From assembly GCA_024291935.2 (NCBI GenBank), contig CM044309.1:97489628-97553627 (forward strand): DNA of 64,000 bases, in the 5' to 3' direction. This stretch comes from Okapia johnstoni (taxonomy: Eukaryota; Chordata; Mammalia; Artiodactyla; Giraffidae). Under the pieces are notes generated by a model that saw only the letters and a list, made by a program, of their open reading frames with translations, made no database searches and had not been told where the DNA came from. Position 1 is the stretch's first letter. Each line of letters starts with the position of its first letter. The position numbers and the translations under genes are program-made. Shown here in pieces: positions 24,489-39,068 of this stretch.

Positions 24489-24961
24489 CTTTCTTTTTCT
24501 TTAAGGAAAATTTTATTTATTTATTTTTATTTTTTATTGAAGGATAATTGCTTTATAGAATTTTGCTGTTTTCTGTCAAACCTCAACATGAATCAGCCAT
24601 AAGTATAAATATATCCCCTCCCTTTTGAAACTCCCTCGCATCTCCCTCCCCTTGATACAGAGCCGTTGTTTGAGTTTCCTGAGCCATACAGCAAATTCTC
24701 ATTGGCTATCTATTTTACATATGGTAATGTAAGTGTCCATGTTACTCTTTCCATACATTTCACCCTCTCCTCCCCTCTCCCCATGTCCATAAGTTTATTC
24801 TCTATGTCTGTTTCTCCATTGTTGCCCTCTAAATAAATTCTTCAGTACCATTTTTCTAGATACCGTATATATGTGTTAGAATAGGGTCTTTATCTTTCTC
24901 TCTCGGACTCACTTCACTCAGTATAATAGGTTCTAGGTTCATCCACCTCATTATAACTGAC

Positions 24962-28323
<3,362 letters not shown>

Positions 28324-28334
28324 TTGGGTGCATA

Positions 28335-30245
28335 AGTTCAGTAATTCAGTCCAGTAACTCGGTCATGTCTGGCTCTTTGCAACACAGACTGCAGCACACC
28401 AGGCTTACCTGTCCATCACCAACACCAACAGTTTATTCAAACTCACATCCATTGAGTCGATGATGCCATCCAACAATCTCATCCTCTGTCATCCCCTTCT
28501 CCCACCTTCAATCTTTCCCACATCAGAGTCTTTTCAAATGAGTCAGCTCTTTCCATCAAGTGGCCAAAATACTGGAGTTTCAGCTTCAACATCAGTCCTT
28601 CCAATGAACACCCAGGACTGATTTCCTTTACAATGGACTGATTGCATCTCCTTGCAATCCAAGGGACTCTCAAGAGTCTTCTCCAACACCACAGTTCAAA
28701 AGCATCAATTCTTTGGCGCTCAGCTTTCTTTATAGTCCAACTCTCACACCCATACATGACTACTGGAAAAACCATAGCCTTGACTAGATGGACCTTTGTT
28801 GGCAAAGCAAGGTCTCTGCTTTTTAATATGCTATCTAGGTTGGTCATAACTTTTCTTCCAAGGAGTGAGCATCTTTTAATTTCATTGCTGAAGTCACGAT
28901 TTGCAGTGATTTTGGAGCCCCAAAACATAAATTCTGTCACTATTTCCACTGTTTTCCCATCTATTTACCATGAAGTGACGGGACCGGATGCCATGATCTT
29001 AGTTTTCTGAATGTTGAGCTTTAAGCCAACTTTTTCACTCTCCTCTTTCACTTTTATCAAGAGGCTCTTTAGTTCTTCACTTTTTGACATAAGGGTGGTG
29101 TCATCTGCATATCTGAGGTTACTGATATTTCTCCCGGTAATCTTGATCCCAGCTTGTGCTTCCTCCAGCACAGCATTTCTCATGAGGTACTCTGCATATA
29201 AGTTAATGACAATATACAGCCTTGACGGACTCCTTTCCTAATGTGGAACCAGTCTCTTGTTCCATGTCCAGTTCTAACTGTTGCATCCTGACCTGCATAC
29301 AGATTTCTCAAGAGGCAGGTCAGATGGTCTGGTATTCCCATCTCTTTCAGAATTTTCCACAGTTTGTTGTGATACACACAGTCAAAGGCTTTGGCATAAT
29401 CACTAAAGCAGAAATAGATGTTTTTCTCTGGAACTCTCTTGCTTTTTTGGTGATCCAACAGATAGTGACAATTTGATCTCTGGTTCCTCTGCCTTTTCTA
29501 AATCCAGCTTGAACATCTGGAAGTTCACGGTTCACATATTGCTGAAGCCTGGCTTGGAGAATTTTGAGCATTACTTTACCAGCATGTGAGATGAGTGCAA
29601 TTGTGCAGTACTTTGAGCATTCTTTGGCCTTGCCTTTCTTAGGGATTGGAATGAAAACTGACCTTTTCCAGTCCTGTGGCCACTGCTGAGTTTTCCAAAT
29701 TTGCTGGCGTATGGAGTGCAGCACTTTCACAGCATCATCTTTTAGGATTTGAAATAGCTCAACTGGAATTCCATCACCTCCACTAGCTTTTTTCATAGTG
29801 ATGCTTCCTAAGGCCTACCTGACTTCATATTCCAGGATGTCTGGCTCTAGATGAGTGATCACATCATTGTGATTAACTGGGTTGTGAAGATCTTTTTTGT
29901 ATAGTTCTTCTGTATATTCTTGCCATCTCTTCTTAATATCTTCTGCTTCTGTTAGGTCCATACCATTTCTGTCCTTAGTTGTGCCATCTTTGCATGAAAT
30001 GTTCCCTTGGTATCTCTAATTTTCTTGAAGAGATCTCTAGTCTTTCCCATTCTATTGTTTTCCTCGGTTTCTTTGCACTGATCACTGAGGAAGGCTTTCT
30101 TATCTCTCCTTGCTATTCTTTGGAACTCTGCATTCAGATGGGTATATCTTTCCTTTTCTCCTTTACTTTTGCTTCTATTCTTTTCACAGCTATTTGTAAG
30201 GCCTCATCAGACAGCCATTTTGCCTTTTTGCATTTCTTTTTCTTG
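28335..30245 (-). mobile_element. BovB LINE nested in L1, antisense
   Basis: A 1.9-kb, 5'-truncated BovB read antisense. It begins with the 3' terminal AGTTCAGTAATTCAGTCCAG and ends in the region corresponding to the linker between endonuclease and reverse transcriptase. Perfect TTGGGTGCATA at 28324-28334 and 30246-30256, sequence native to the L1, is the target-site duplication and fixes both ends to the base. Confidence 0.98.
28479..29796 (-). pseudogene. BovB reverse-transcriptase ORF remnant
   Basis: The best preserved BovB coding remnant here, split over at least four frames: 29347-29796 (RT fingers region with KKASGGDGIPVELFQ and IPIPKKGK), 29180-29458 (motif A, SDYAKAFDCV, catalytic Asp kept, and GVRQGCILS), 28965-29183 (LRYADDTTLM, YADD box intact) and 28479-28949 (C-terminal region with CESWTIKKAERQRIDAFELW). 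Frameshifts separate the pieces, so no active enzyme is expected, although both catalytic boxes survive. Confidence 0.93.
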
Positions 30246-31018
30246 TTGGGTGCATACATATTTACAATTGTTATATCTTCCTCTTGGATTGATCTCTTCA
30301 TCATTATGTAGTGTCCTTTCTTATCTTTTGTAATCTTCTTTATTTTAACATATATTTTGTCTTATATTAAGATTGCTACTCTAGCTTTCTTTTGCTTCCC
30401 ATTTGCATGGAATGTATTTTTCCATCCTCTCACTTTCAGTCTATGTGTCTTGAGGTCTGAAGTGGGTTTTTTGTAGATAGTATATATGTAGGTCTTCTTT
30501 TTGTATCCATTCACCCAGTCTGTGTCTTTTGGTTCAAGCATTAATCCATTTACAATGAAAGTAATTATTGATATATATGTTTCTATTGCCATTTTCTTAA
30601 TTGCTTGGGGTTGATTTTGTAGATCTTTTTTCCTCTGTTGTATTTCTTGACTATATAAGTCCCTTTAACATTTGTTGTAAAGCTAGTTTGGTGGTACTGA
30701 ATTCTCTTAACTTTTGCTTATCTGAAAAGCTTTTTATTCTCCATCAATTTTGAATGAGATCCTTGCTGCGTACAGTAATCTTGGTTGTAGATTTTTCCCT
30801 TTCATTATTTGAAATATATCCTGTCATTCCCTTCCAGGCTGCAGAGTTTCTGCTGAAAGATTCGCTGTTAAACGTGTGGGGTTTCCCTTGTATGTTAATT
30901 CTCCCTTGTTGCTTTTAATATTCTTTGTATTTAGTCTTTGTTAGTCTGATTAGTATATATCTTGGCATGTTTTCCTTGGGTTTATCCTGTAGTGGACTCT
31001 TTGTGCCTCTTGGACTTG
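30246..31018 (-). mobile_element. Ruminant L1, 5' part of truncated copy
   Basis: Continuation of the L1 after the BovB. The minus strand at 30362-30592 reads as the start of the ORF2 endonuclease region (THRLKVRGW, ANGKQKKARVAIL). Beyond it, antisense of the ORF1 C-terminal region follows (AGAGTTTCTGCTGAAAGATT, GGGTTTATCCTG) up to GGACTTG at 31018, where the L1 match stops. The L1 is therefore truncated inside ORF1; without the BovB it totals about 4.6 kb. Confidence 0.93.
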
Positions 31019-31129
31019 TTATTCTCATCACAGTAACTTTATCAGAGAAGATATTTTTAATTTTAATACATCCACTTGTTTTTTTTTATGAATCATGCTT
31101 TCAGTATTGTATCTGAAAACTAATTATCA

Positions 31130-31950
31130 AATTCAAAGTCACATAGATTTATTTTCCTCTAAGTTTTCTTCTATAAGTTTTATAGTTTTGCTTTATATGT
31201 ATCTCTATGTCCCATTTTGCTAATTTTTCTAAAACTATATAAGTTATGCATATAAGGGTTTTTTTGTATAATATTGTCTAATTTGTCCAGCACCATTTGT
31301 TCAAAAGACTCTACTTTTTCTGTTGAACTGCTTTTACCCTTTTGTCAAAGATCATTTGGGTATATACTGTGTGGGTGTATTTCTTGGGACTCTATTTGTT
31401 CCATTGATCTATGTGTCTAATCTTTCTCTAATACCACATGTTCTTGATTACTGTAGATTTATATTTGGTCTTGAAGTCAAATAATGCAAGTCTTCCAGTT
31501 TTCTTTTTTTTTTCAAATGTTTTGATAGTGATTCTGAGTATTTTGCTTTTCTACATAAACTATGAATCATTTAGTTCATATCTACAAAATATCTTGCAGG
31601 GATTGTATTAAATCTACAGATCAAGTTGGGAAGAAATGACATTTTAAAAATATTAGATCTTCCAATCCACAAACATAGATTATTTTTTTCATTTATTTGG
31701 ATCTTAATTACCCTTTTAGGTTCTGAAGATTTTTGCATCAAGTATTTAGTGAGATTTCATTTTCTGGTGTTACTATAAATGGTATTTTTTATTTTAAATT
31801 TCATTTGATTATTATTGGTATATAGGAAATCAATTAACTTTTGTAATATTAACCTCTAACCTGAAAACTTCTTTAAGTACTGTAAATGCTATATTCACTT
31901 ACATGTTCCAGACAATTTCTATTATTACTTTTTATACATAGACAAAAATT
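31130..31950 (-). mobile_element. Older L1 (L1M) ORF2 fragment, antisense
   Basis: CCAGCACCATTTGTTCAAAA, TTTTGTCAAAGATCATTTGG, TTGTTCCATTGATCTATGTG and ATTGTATTAAATCTACAGAT are antisense L1 ORF2 landmarks, but far more diverged than the neighbouring L1 and repeating a part of ORF2 already present at about 25.9-26.2 kb. This is a separate, older insertion in the same orientation. Confidence 0.9.
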
Positions 31951-32009
31951 AGCAAAATTTTATAGTATACAGTAATATTTAATAAAGATTTGACAAAAGG
32001 ATGTAGCAC

Positions 32010-32165
32010 AAAATAAAGGCTAGCAACTTGGGTTTGAAATGATAAAAAAATGAATCTGTTCAACTAAGTAATTAATCTTTCTAGACGTCAGTGTCTCAAT
32101 TGTAAAACAAGAATATTAATAACAATCTATAAATATGATGACTACTAAGTAAAGTTTAATAGAAT
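32010..32165 (+). mobile_element. MIR SINE, sense
   Basis: AACTAAGTAATTAATCTTTC, GTCAGTGTCTCAATTGTAAA and ACAAGAATATTAATAACAA follow the MIR core (AAGTTACTTAACCTCTC, CTCAGTTTCCTCATCTGTAA, TGGGGATAATAATA). Diverged as usual for this family. Confidence 0.7.
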
Positions 32166-32180
32166 ATAGATTTAAACAAA

Positions 32181-32233
32181 AATTAATAAATTAAAATAAT
32201 TAATTTAATTTAATTAATAAATTAAAATAATTA
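32181..32233. repeat. 22-bp direct repeat, 31-bp period
   Basis: Two identical copies of a 22-bp A/T sequence (32181-32202 and 32212-32233; starts AATTAATAAATTAAAA) separated by 9 bp, in an AT-only stretch that is also partly palindromic. Confidence 0.9.
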
Positions 32234-32344
32234 TGGTTGTAATTTAGATATTTTTAAGTATTGACAGAACTAGGAATATGTCAAAACAAAAATATGTAGC
32301 TAACGTACATATGACTAACTTAATATATAAAATCAAAGTCAAAG

Positions 32345-32544
32345 TGTTAGTCAGTCAGTCGTGTCTGACTCTTTGCAACCCTATGGATTGTAGCCTGCCA
32401 GGCCCCCTTGTCCACGGAATTCTCCAGGTAATACTGTAGTGGGTAGCCATTCCCTTCTCCAGGGGATCTTCCTGACCCAGGGATGAAACCCAAGTCTCTT
32501 GCATGGCAGGTGGATTCTTTACCATCTGAGCCACCAAGGAAGTC
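32345..32544 (-). mobile_element. BovA-type SINE, antisense
   Basis: Runs from TTAGTCAGTCAGTCGTGTC to GAGCCACCAAGGAAGTCC, full-length class. No clear target duplication; the right flank TCTGAGCCATCAGAG partly repeats the CTGAGCCACC of the SINE head. Confidence 0.95.
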
Positions 32545-33060
32545 CTCTGAGCCATCAGAGCTCAGGAGTTGTATAAAAGAATATTCCTTGCAAAAAAATC
32601 CAATTTCAGATAGATCAAACAATTGTATGTATTTTTAAATCTAGAACATAGGATATATATCCTGGTATAGAGAGAGAAACTGAAGAAATAGTGGATGTGG
32701 TTTTTAGTCACACAAGATAGATGTAAATGTATAAAAATAAATTTTGTATATCAAAATTAGAGAGATACTTTAGAAACTACACAGTCAAGTAGTAACCTGA
32801 TGAAATGCTGATCTGCCCATGACATCATCTGTCGTAGTTTTCTATTTCAAGTAAGCTTTTGATTTGTATGGACATGAGGATAAAGTTAAGGAGAAACACT
32901 TTTTCTACTGCCACCAAATACACTGTTCACACATGGTCTGGGGAACTTCTTGGCGTATTTCTTTTTTCAGAGGGAGGCATGGTGACACAGACCCAGTAAA
33001 CAGGCTGTTTCTTGAAAGAGACAATATGGATTTCATATTCTTTTCGAATATTGGTTAGTT
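32545..33060. other. 0.5 kb without recognised element
   Basis: Nothing recognised between two SINEs. Confidence 0.6.
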
Positions 33061-33315
33061 TTATATGTAGCAGTTGTGTGTGTGTTCATGCTAAGTCACT
33101 TCATTTGTGTCAGACTCTTTGCAACCCTAGAGACTATAGTTTTCCAGGCTCACCTGTCCATGGGATTCTCCAGACAAGAATACTGAAGTGGGTTACCATG
33201 TCCTTCTCTAGGGGATCTTCCTGACCCAGGGATCTAACTGGCATCTCTTATGTCTCCTGCATTGACAGGTGGGTTCTTTACCACTATCGCCACATGGAAA
33301 GTATTATATGTAGCA
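33061..33315 (-). mobile_element. BovA-type SINE, antisense, 12-bp duplication
   Basis: SINE at 33073-33303 with a short GTGTGTGTG at its 3' end, GGATTCTCCAGACAAGAATA in the middle, and a decayed tRNA head (ATCGCCACATGG). TTATATGTAGCA at 33061-33072 and 33304-33315 is a perfect 12-bp target-site duplication. Confidence 0.96.
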
Positions 33316-33392
33316 TGGTGAGTGTAAAATAAAATGAATTTTTAAAAAAACTGACCAAAGGAAATACAGTTATAATGAATAAAAGCAAAACT

Positions 33393-33530
33393 AGTCTTGC
33401 TGACACCCCACTCCAGTACTCTTGCCTGGAAAACCCCATGGATGGAGGGGCCTGGTGGGCTGCAGTCCAGGGGGTCACTAAGTCAAACACGACTGAAGCG
33501 ACTTAGCAGCAGCAGCAGCAGTCTTGCTGA
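33393..33530 (+). mobile_element. BOV-A2 right monomer, 11-bp duplication
   Basis: One BovA unit at 33404-33519, CACCCCACTCCAGTACTC to GCGACTTAGCAGCAGCAGC, lacking the left monomer. AGTCTTGCTGA stands at 33393-33403 and 33520-33530, a perfect target-site duplication. Fairly young by its preserved (GCA)n tail. Confidence 0.95.
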
Positions 33531-34356
33531 AGTTCTCCTTTAAGGTACAGTAACACAAAACAGAATGAGAGAGGGAGGCCTTCCTACTTGGCCAGAATCT
33601 ACCTTTCATGTTTGGTTCTGTGCACCCAGTACATTAGAGATGATGGAGCAATGGAGACCAAGGTGCCCTGTGGACCTGCAGTAAACCTTAAGGCACTTGT
33701 AAGACTCCTTTCTGATGACTCTCAAAAGTACCTCTGAGGGGGAGAATTTATAGGGGACTAAGTGACATTATTTAATATGCATTTAGATGAAACAAGACAA
33801 TATAATACGTATTATTAATTGATTTAATATGTTTTGATTTATACCTACAGAATTGTACAATCTTAGTAAATTATTTTAAAAAAGAAGTTTACACAAATAT
33901 TTTATAGGGGAGGAAAGAGAGAGAAATAGCTAGATATGTCACAAATTACAAATTTTAAATTAATATATAAATTTAGTGACAATTACAGAAATACAAGAGA
34001 CTTCCCCAGGACAGTTAAAAACACATTAAAGTGGCTAAAGAAAATGAAAGTGATAAGCAGCAACAATGCCAAGATTACTGATGACACTGAGATTTGCTTC
34101 ACTCTTTCCAGAGAACAAACACATATGTTAAAAAAGCTAAAACTGCTCACATTTTGCCTAATAAATTTTACTGCATGCATCTAAAACAGCTCAGAAGGGA
34201 TTTTTACTAAAAATGTAATGCATTCATAGATCCAAAAATAGTCCTGTTTGTAACATTCTAAGAGCAAAAGTACAGAAACACCTATTCATCTTGTGATAAA
34301 TAATGCTATTCCATAAACAGTGAAGTCCATAGGGAGGTTAAAAAAAAATTGCCGTA
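33531..34356. other. 0.8 kb without recognised element
   Basis: About 33540-33740 is of mixed composition; the rest is AT-rich. ORFs of 65-82 codons on opposite strands near 33936-34184 overlap and have no known domain. Confidence 0.55.
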
Positions 34357-34572
34357 GGGGCTTCCCTGGTAGTTCAAATGACAAAGAATTTGCCTACAAT
34401 GCAAGAGACCGGGGTTCAATCCCTGGGTCTTGAAGACCCCTGGAGAAGAAGTAGCTACCCACTTCAGTATTCTTGCCTGGAGAATTCCATAGAGAGAGGA
34501 GTATGGTGGGCTACAGTTACATGGGGTCACAAACAGTTGGACACAACTGAGTGACTTTAATTTCATTTCACA
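34357..34572 (+). mobile_element. BovA-type SINE, sense
   Basis: GGGGCTTCCCTGGTAGTTC head, GGGGTTCAATCCCTGGGTC B-box region, TTCTTGCCTGGAGAATTCC middle and GACACAACTGAGTGAC end with a TTTCATTTCA tail. An A-run of 9 precedes it. Confidence 0.96.
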
Positions 34573-36137
34573 TTCTACAGTGTGTAGTGCACTATGCCAA
34601 CCTGGAATGGTATCTACATTGTCTCACAGCCAGCTGGTTTTCAAAGTGCCTTGGATTAATACACACAGGAAAATAAGAGCTCTGTGAGATCGGAATATAC
34701 ATTTTGAATACTGATGATTTTATTTTCTTCAGATCTGTCCTGAAAATGCAGTTCAAATCCTGTAGCAGTTACCCCAGAAAATAATTCCATGGAATGATCA
34801 CTTTGTGATGCCACTGAATAAGGGTCACTCAGGTATGTATCACATTCAGTTTGCTAAAATCAACCTAAATACATGCTTTGAATTAAAATGTGATGTATGT
34901 TGTAGTGGTGATATTTTAACAGCTTTAATTATGCCTCATTTCTAAAAAAAAGATTCCTGCAAATAATGATAAAGTACTAAAGCAGTTAAAAAAAAAAGGT
35001 CTTCTGATAAATCAAAATAGATGAGAATTCTACACCTAGAGAACAGTTCCTTCTGCCTCCTTCCCCTTTGCTTTTGAGGAGAGGCGGTTCATTGGTCTGC
35101 CAGTCATTCAAAAGGAGGACAGAAAGTGCTGTTTCAGAGCTGGTGTGGATAAAATAATATATCTGGCTTTTGCATTCTGTGCCAAACGCTACCTTATGAT
35201 AGGAAACCAAACACTGGATGGGCAACACCATAACTTGATATAAAAGATGAAGACAGGTAATGGTCAGGTAGCATGTCCCTTTTAAGCTGAATTCTTCAAC
35301 ACTTGTCAACATAGGTATGAGAAAATTGACATGTTCATTTATACCACATTAACATCTGTTGGCATGGTCCATAGGAAAATAAAAATCAATGTGAGAAACT
35401 AGGTGATTATATGTGACAATGTAGAAAATATTTGTCAGCTTTAGTCATTGTCTTTTGAAGTTGTATTTGTTTTTTTTTTTTAAATAAAGTATCAAGTTAC
35501 ACTCAGAGGAGTGGGTCTTTTTCATAGGGACTATATTTTCAGTTGAGATAAAAAATCATTTGTGATCTGAATGGTCCAGTAAGATAACTAAAGTCAGAGA
35601 TCCAAATGACATTTAATCCAAATGATCAGAAGCCTAAAGCATCTGTTTTAACTGCACCATTCATATTTTCAGAGACATTCAGATGGTACCCAGAATCACA
35701 GTCTGTGATTTCTGCTCTCATACATTCTGTCTTACAGCTGAGGTGGGAGAAATTCCATCTTGTGTTTTAGGATCAACTCTGTCACAGAAATGATCCAATC
35801 ATTCTCTTCTTAAAATCAGTCTAAATAAAATACATTTTAAATAAGAAAAGTCTAATATCAAAAGCATAAGTGTAATTTATAGTTATGAATCAGAGCTGTG
35901 ATTACAATGGTTAGTTTTTGAATTGGAAATCTTGGTCAGCACGGACATGGAGAGCAGACCAACATACAAGTGCCTCTTCACATACATCTCACAGAAAACA
36001 GAACTAAGGCTGAGTTGAACATGTGATTTTGACATAATGCTGAACAACATTCTCATAAGCTATTTTATTCAACACATTTTTGCTACTCCCATAGACTCCT
36101 TTGCATAAATTCACTAACTGTTCATTTAGAAACTTTT
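34573..36137. other. 1.6 kb without recognised element
   Basis: No gene assigned. A mixed-composition block at about 34990-35300 carries a minus-strand ORF of 108 codons (34986-35312) with no recognisable domain. A poly-T run lies near 35470. Confidence 0.5.
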
Positions 36138-36424
36138 CTAGACATCGATCGGAGAAGGCGATGGCACCCCACTCCAGTACTCTTGCCTGGAAAATCCCAC
36201 GGACCGAGGAGCCTGGTAGGCTGCAGTCCATGGGGTCGCGAAGAGTCAGACACGACTGAGCGACTTCACTTTCATACATTGGAGGAGGAAATGGCACCCC
36301 ACTCCAGTGTTCTTGCCTGGAGAATTCCAGGGACGGGGGAGCCTGGTGGGCCGCCGTCTATGGGGTCGCACAGAGTCGGACACGACTGAAGCGACTTAGC
36401 AGCAGCAGCAGCTAGACATTGATC
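36138..36424 (+). mobile_element. BOV-A2 SINE, complete dimer, 13-bp duplication
   Basis: Both BovA monomers are present: 36151-36278 (GGAGAAGGCGATGGCACCCC to GAGCGACTTCACTTTCATAC) and 36279-36411 (TTGGAGGAGGAAATGGCACC to GACTTAGC plus (GCA)n). Flanks CTAGACATCGATC (36138-36150) and CTAGACATTGATC (36412-36424) differ only at a CpG that has become TpG. Many CpGs are intact in the body (GGGTCGCGAAG, CACGACTGAGCG), so this is one of the youngest insertions in the window. Confidence 0.98.
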
Positions 36425-37120
36425 TGCAAATTTTGAAATCAAATTTATCAGAACAGTTGGGGAACTATTTGACAGGCAACAGAAGAGTGCTTGCCATGTT
36501 CTGCTGTTGGAAGAATGATGAATTTAAAAGTTATAAAATGTGGTTTCTACAAGGAGTAATCAGAATGAGAATTTCATACTCCAGTAAAATTCAATATAAA
36601 TATTTTGACTATTTTTCGAAGCTGAGTAATTAAATTAAGCACTCTTTTCGGCAAGAGAGCACCTAGCATTTTAGAATGAATTAAAGTGTCCAAACTCTGA
36701 TGAATAGCATTAAAATGCAGTACAATAACTTTAGTTTTAAAAGCCAATGTTCTAGCCCCACATGAAGGGACTTATTTTTAATTTGGTACATTACAGAACA
36801 AAATACACTTAACCACACACAGTATATCACTGATTTTCGATTATAGGTACACTGGATATAATTTTTGAGTATGTTTTTAATTATAAAAATATGCTTCTAT
36901 CATTTTAATTTTAATCATTCAGTGTTCATGCGCTCCAGAATTCCTGACTGGGTTACATGGCTAAACATAAAAAAAAAGTTATTCAAAATTTCTAGAGCTG
37001 TAACTATTCAGTTGAAATTATCTTAATAAGAAAGCTAAAAAACTGATCTAAATATCCAACAAAAATAGCTCTGTTGAATCAGTGCCTGACTCCTTCCAAC
37101 ATATATCTGTATCACTCACT
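36425..37120. other. 0.7 kb without recognised element
   Basis: AT-rich, no repeat or gene recognised. The 66-codon ORF at 36433-36633 has no known domain. Confidence 0.55.
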
Positions 37121-37122
37121 CT

Positions 37123-37125
<3 letters not shown>

Positions 37126-37180
<55 letters not shown>

Positions 37181-37190
37181 AAATATACAG

Positions 37191-37247
<57 letters not shown>

Positions 37248-37252
37248 CACAC
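37126..37252. repeat. Composite (AT)26...(AC)18(AT)n microsatellite
   Basis: A pure 52-bp AT tract (37126-37177), a short CTCAAATATACAGGT spacer, a 37-bp AC tract (37193-37229), a second AT tract to 37247 and a final ACACA. ORFs reading Ile/Tyr or Thr/His runs on both strands are artefacts. Confidence 0.99.
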
Positions 37253-37255
37253 ATC

Positions 37256-37474
37256 TGGCTTCCCAGGCACTAGTGGCAAAGAACCTGCCTGCTAATGCAA
37301 GAGATAGAAGAGACTCAGGTTCAATCCTTGGGTTGGGAAGATCTCCTGAAGGAGGGCATGGCAACCCACTCCAGTATTCTTGCCTGGAGAATCCTATGGA
37401 CAGAGGAGCTTGGCAGGCTATGATCCATAGGGTCACAGTCAGACCCACTGAAGCGACTTGGCACGCACATATGC
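37256..37474 (+). mobile_element. BovA-type SINE between microsatellites, sense
   Basis: TGGCTTCCCAGGCACTAG head, GGTTGGGAAGATCTCC, ACTCCAGTATTCTTGCC middle, and CACTGAAGCGACTTGGCACG end. Preceded by the AT/AC microsatellite and followed directly by a (TG)n tract. Confidence 0.96.
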
Positions 37475-37500
37475 ATGTGTGTGTGTGTGTGTGTGTATAC
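37475..37500. repeat. (TG)n at SINE 3' end
   Basis: ATGTGTGTGTGTGTGTGTGT directly attached to the SINE 3' end at 37474. Confidence 0.95.
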
Positions 37501-37547
37501 TCACACAAATATAGATGCATAAAATCATAACAGCTTTTAAAAGTAAA

Positions 37548-37712
37548 TAGTATTAACATTTTAATTTTATAGATTAGAAGACCAAAGCTCAGGGCAGTTA
37601 CAAAACATGAACCAAAGTCAAGGAAATGATTATACTAATAAATAAGAATATAATTTGAACCTACATTGTCCAATTCTAGGGCACTGCTCTAAAATCACTA
37701 TATTATTTGGGA
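37548..37712 (-). mobile_element. MIR SINE, antisense
   Basis: TTTTATAGATTAGAAGACC, AAAGCTCAGGGCAGTTAC, AATTTGAACCTACATTGTCC and GGGCACTGCTCTAAAATCAC are the MIR landmarks in antisense order (ACAGATGAGGAAACTGAGGC ... GAACCCAGGCAGTCTGGC). Confidence 0.87.
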
Positions 37713-38420
37713 AACCTTTCCTTTGCAGCTTAAGGGGGGATGATATCCATATTTTATAAGTAACTCTGGGCCACTATTAAAGATGTTTGAGAGACACTAA
37801 TTTTGCATTAGTATCTCAGCTGAGAAACATTATGGTGATGGTCTCCTAGTTCTGTTGTCTAAATCTTGTTAAAACTTAGAGATTTTATATATATGACAAT
37901 AATTATGACATAAAGCACCCATTACCACACAATTGTAGTTAATGACCTTCAAGAACTTATGAATGATGGGAATTATTTGAATGTAAACAGTGGTTGAATT
38001 TTAAATCCAACAGTAAAATTGTAAGACAACTGAAGGATCACCATATTATGGATAGATGTGTGCCAAAATATATTTCTATATTTTAGTAGCATATACCACA
38101 CAGAATTGGAGCACAGAGAGTTGATATGCCCTGCCTTCCCCAGAGGACATGTGTTGCTTTGCCCTAAATCTACTGAATTCCTTCTGTGTACATTGTGTGC
38201 TTTTCACAGTGCCTGGATTCAAATTGAATAAATGCAATTCTCGGGTTTGTATTGGCTTAGGAATTTAAAACTTCTCTCTGGCTTCTATATTTTATATTCC
38301 ACAATAGTGAGGTGATTAAACTTCTTTCCTTGATTTCTAACCTATACTCTATTAATAATGATATTAAAATGAATAATTATTAGAATAATGGCAGCTATAG
38401 CTATTTATCAAAAGTTCACT
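37713..38420. other. 0.7 kb without recognised element
   Basis: Unassigned sequence between two MIR elements. Confidence 0.55.
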
Positions 38421-38612
38421 AGAATAGGTATTTATTAAATACCTTATATATTATCTCCTTAATATTTACTAATAACCTAGTAAAATTGATATTATCAATA
38501 TGACTATCTTAGAGTTGAGAAATTCAAGTTAAGAACTGCCCAGTCACACAGCTAATACATTCTGGAATTGCTTTTTCACTCAAATACCATTCTGTTTATC
38601 ATTTTCCCTGTA
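38421..38612 (-). mobile_element. MIR SINE, antisense
   Basis: TTATCTCCTTAATATTTACT, GTTGAGAAATTCAAGTTAAG, AACTGCCCAGTCACACAGCT and CACTCAAATACCATTCTG fit the antisense MIR order, including the well-known CCAAGGTCACACAGCTA block. Confidence 0.88.
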
Positions 38613-39068
38613 CACTCAGTCATTATGGGTAGCATTTTCCAACTGAGGGATTCAAGATGATGTTCCCAAGTTCATGTTTTTAAAATATATTACAGCATTT
38701 GTTTTGATGTATATTTTTATTATATGAATAAAATAATGTATACACATTTCTCATAGAATAGAAAGGCACATGGGAGACAAAGGGTGTTTGTGTGTTTGTT
38801 AAAGAAAGTCATCAGCAATGATCTTCATGAATCCGTCACCCAGTTGACTTTTTACTCAGTTGAATACAGTTTACTACAGTGATAATTTTAATGTTTATAT
38901 TATTTTAAATTATATTCTATGATTAACAAATATTGCTTAATTTTTTCTCATCATAACCACTGGTAGAATAGATGTCAAAAGTAAGTAATAAATACAAATA
39001 TTTTAAAATTAAATAAATATGGCCACATGCCAGATACTAGCAAATATATCCAATCTTTTCTGCCTGTT
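38613..39068. other. 0.45 kb without recognised element
   Basis: AT-rich, nothing recognised. Confidence 0.55.

Noticed and set aside
28335..30245. Active BovB
   Set aside because: Both catalytic boxes survive, but the ORF is split by frameshifts and the endonuclease part is missing.
36396..36411. (GCA)n as a coding or disease-type trinucleotide repeat
   Set aside because: It is the normal tail of BOV-A2, as also at 23955, 33508 and 46510.
37048..37559. ORFs with Ile/Tyr or Thr/His runs
   Set aside because: Direct translations of the AT and AC microsatellites and the neighbouring SINE.
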